Assembly (NCBI RefSeq): GCF_010993965.1
Contig: NZ_WIXM01000018.1
Span: forward strand, 1-64,000
From: Gracilibacillus sp. YIM 98692
GTDB taxonomy: Bacteria; Bacillota; Bacilli; Bacillales; Amphibacillaceae
Direction: 5' to 3'
DNA: 64,000 nt
The translations under genes and the position numbers were made by a program. The notes under the pieces were generated by a model that saw only the letters and a program-made list of their open reading frames with translations, was not told where the DNA came from and made no database searches. Positions 63,661 to 64,000 of the stretch are shown in pieces. The first letter of the stretch is position 1. Each line of letters opens with the position of its first letter.

Positions 63661-64000
<340 letters not shown>

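Overview
The window is AT-rich DNA from the chromosome of a low-GC Gram-positive, most likely a salt-tolerant member of the Bacillaceae (Oceanobacillus/Virgibacillus-like). The main reasons are the conserved Bacillus order gdpP-rplI-dnaB-purA-walRKHIJ-htrA-rlmH, strong AGGAGG ribosome binding sites, frequent TTG/GTG starts, a betaine-type BCCT transporter with a GbsA-like dehydrogenase, and Bacillus-type RsbQ/RsbP and Fur-regulated siderophore uptake. The species is an inference. I see no rRNA, tRNA or CRISPR array.

Layout. 0-7.3 kb: start of an IS110 transposase, a pantothenate transporter pair (yhdT-panF), a TPP riboswitch with terminator, then thiamin-pyrimidine salvage (M20 deformylase-like, tenA) and serA. 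7.3-23.6 kb: conserved core, with c-di-AMP hydrolysis (gdpP), ribosomal protein L9, replicative helicase, PurR-controlled purA, an M23 cell-wall hydrolase and the complete WalRK operon with htrA. A cluster of DnaA boxes follows at 23.59-23.80 kb. 23.9-29.1 kb: manA, a chemoreceptor, an aldo-keto reductase, a Lin0512 protein and rlmH.

29.1-46.2 kb is accessory DNA. The 3' end of rlmH (encoding GEPYHK-stop) is repeated at 31.83 kb and, more weakly, at 46.16 kb, as expected if this were an SCC-type attachment site. The first segment carries an IS21 remnant and hxlR-hxlAB for formaldehyde fixation. The second carries an unusual divergent cluster: three TPR-like proteins, a DUF4915-like beta-propeller, two PaaK-type adenylate-forming ligases, a stand-alone DAHP synthase, a chorismate pyruvate-lyase-like protein, two paralogous small helical proteins, a small membrane protein, a Lys/Asn-rich repeat protein and a CPBP membrane protease. 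I read this as a candidate undescribed system that makes and activates a chorismate-derived acid, probably 4-hydroxybenzoate. Its end product is unknown.

46.2-64 kb: a second chemoreceptor; a betaine-like catabolic group (aldehyde dehydrogenase, ferredoxin reductase, Rieske ferredoxin, amidohydrolase, BCCT carrier) with 10-bp-phased repeats upstream; a secreted glycerophosphodiesterase; rsbQ-rsbP energy-stress signalling; glutamate dehydrogenase with a divergent LysR regulator; and a Fur-controlled siderophore uptake operon facing a Fur-controlled flavoprotein cut by the window end.
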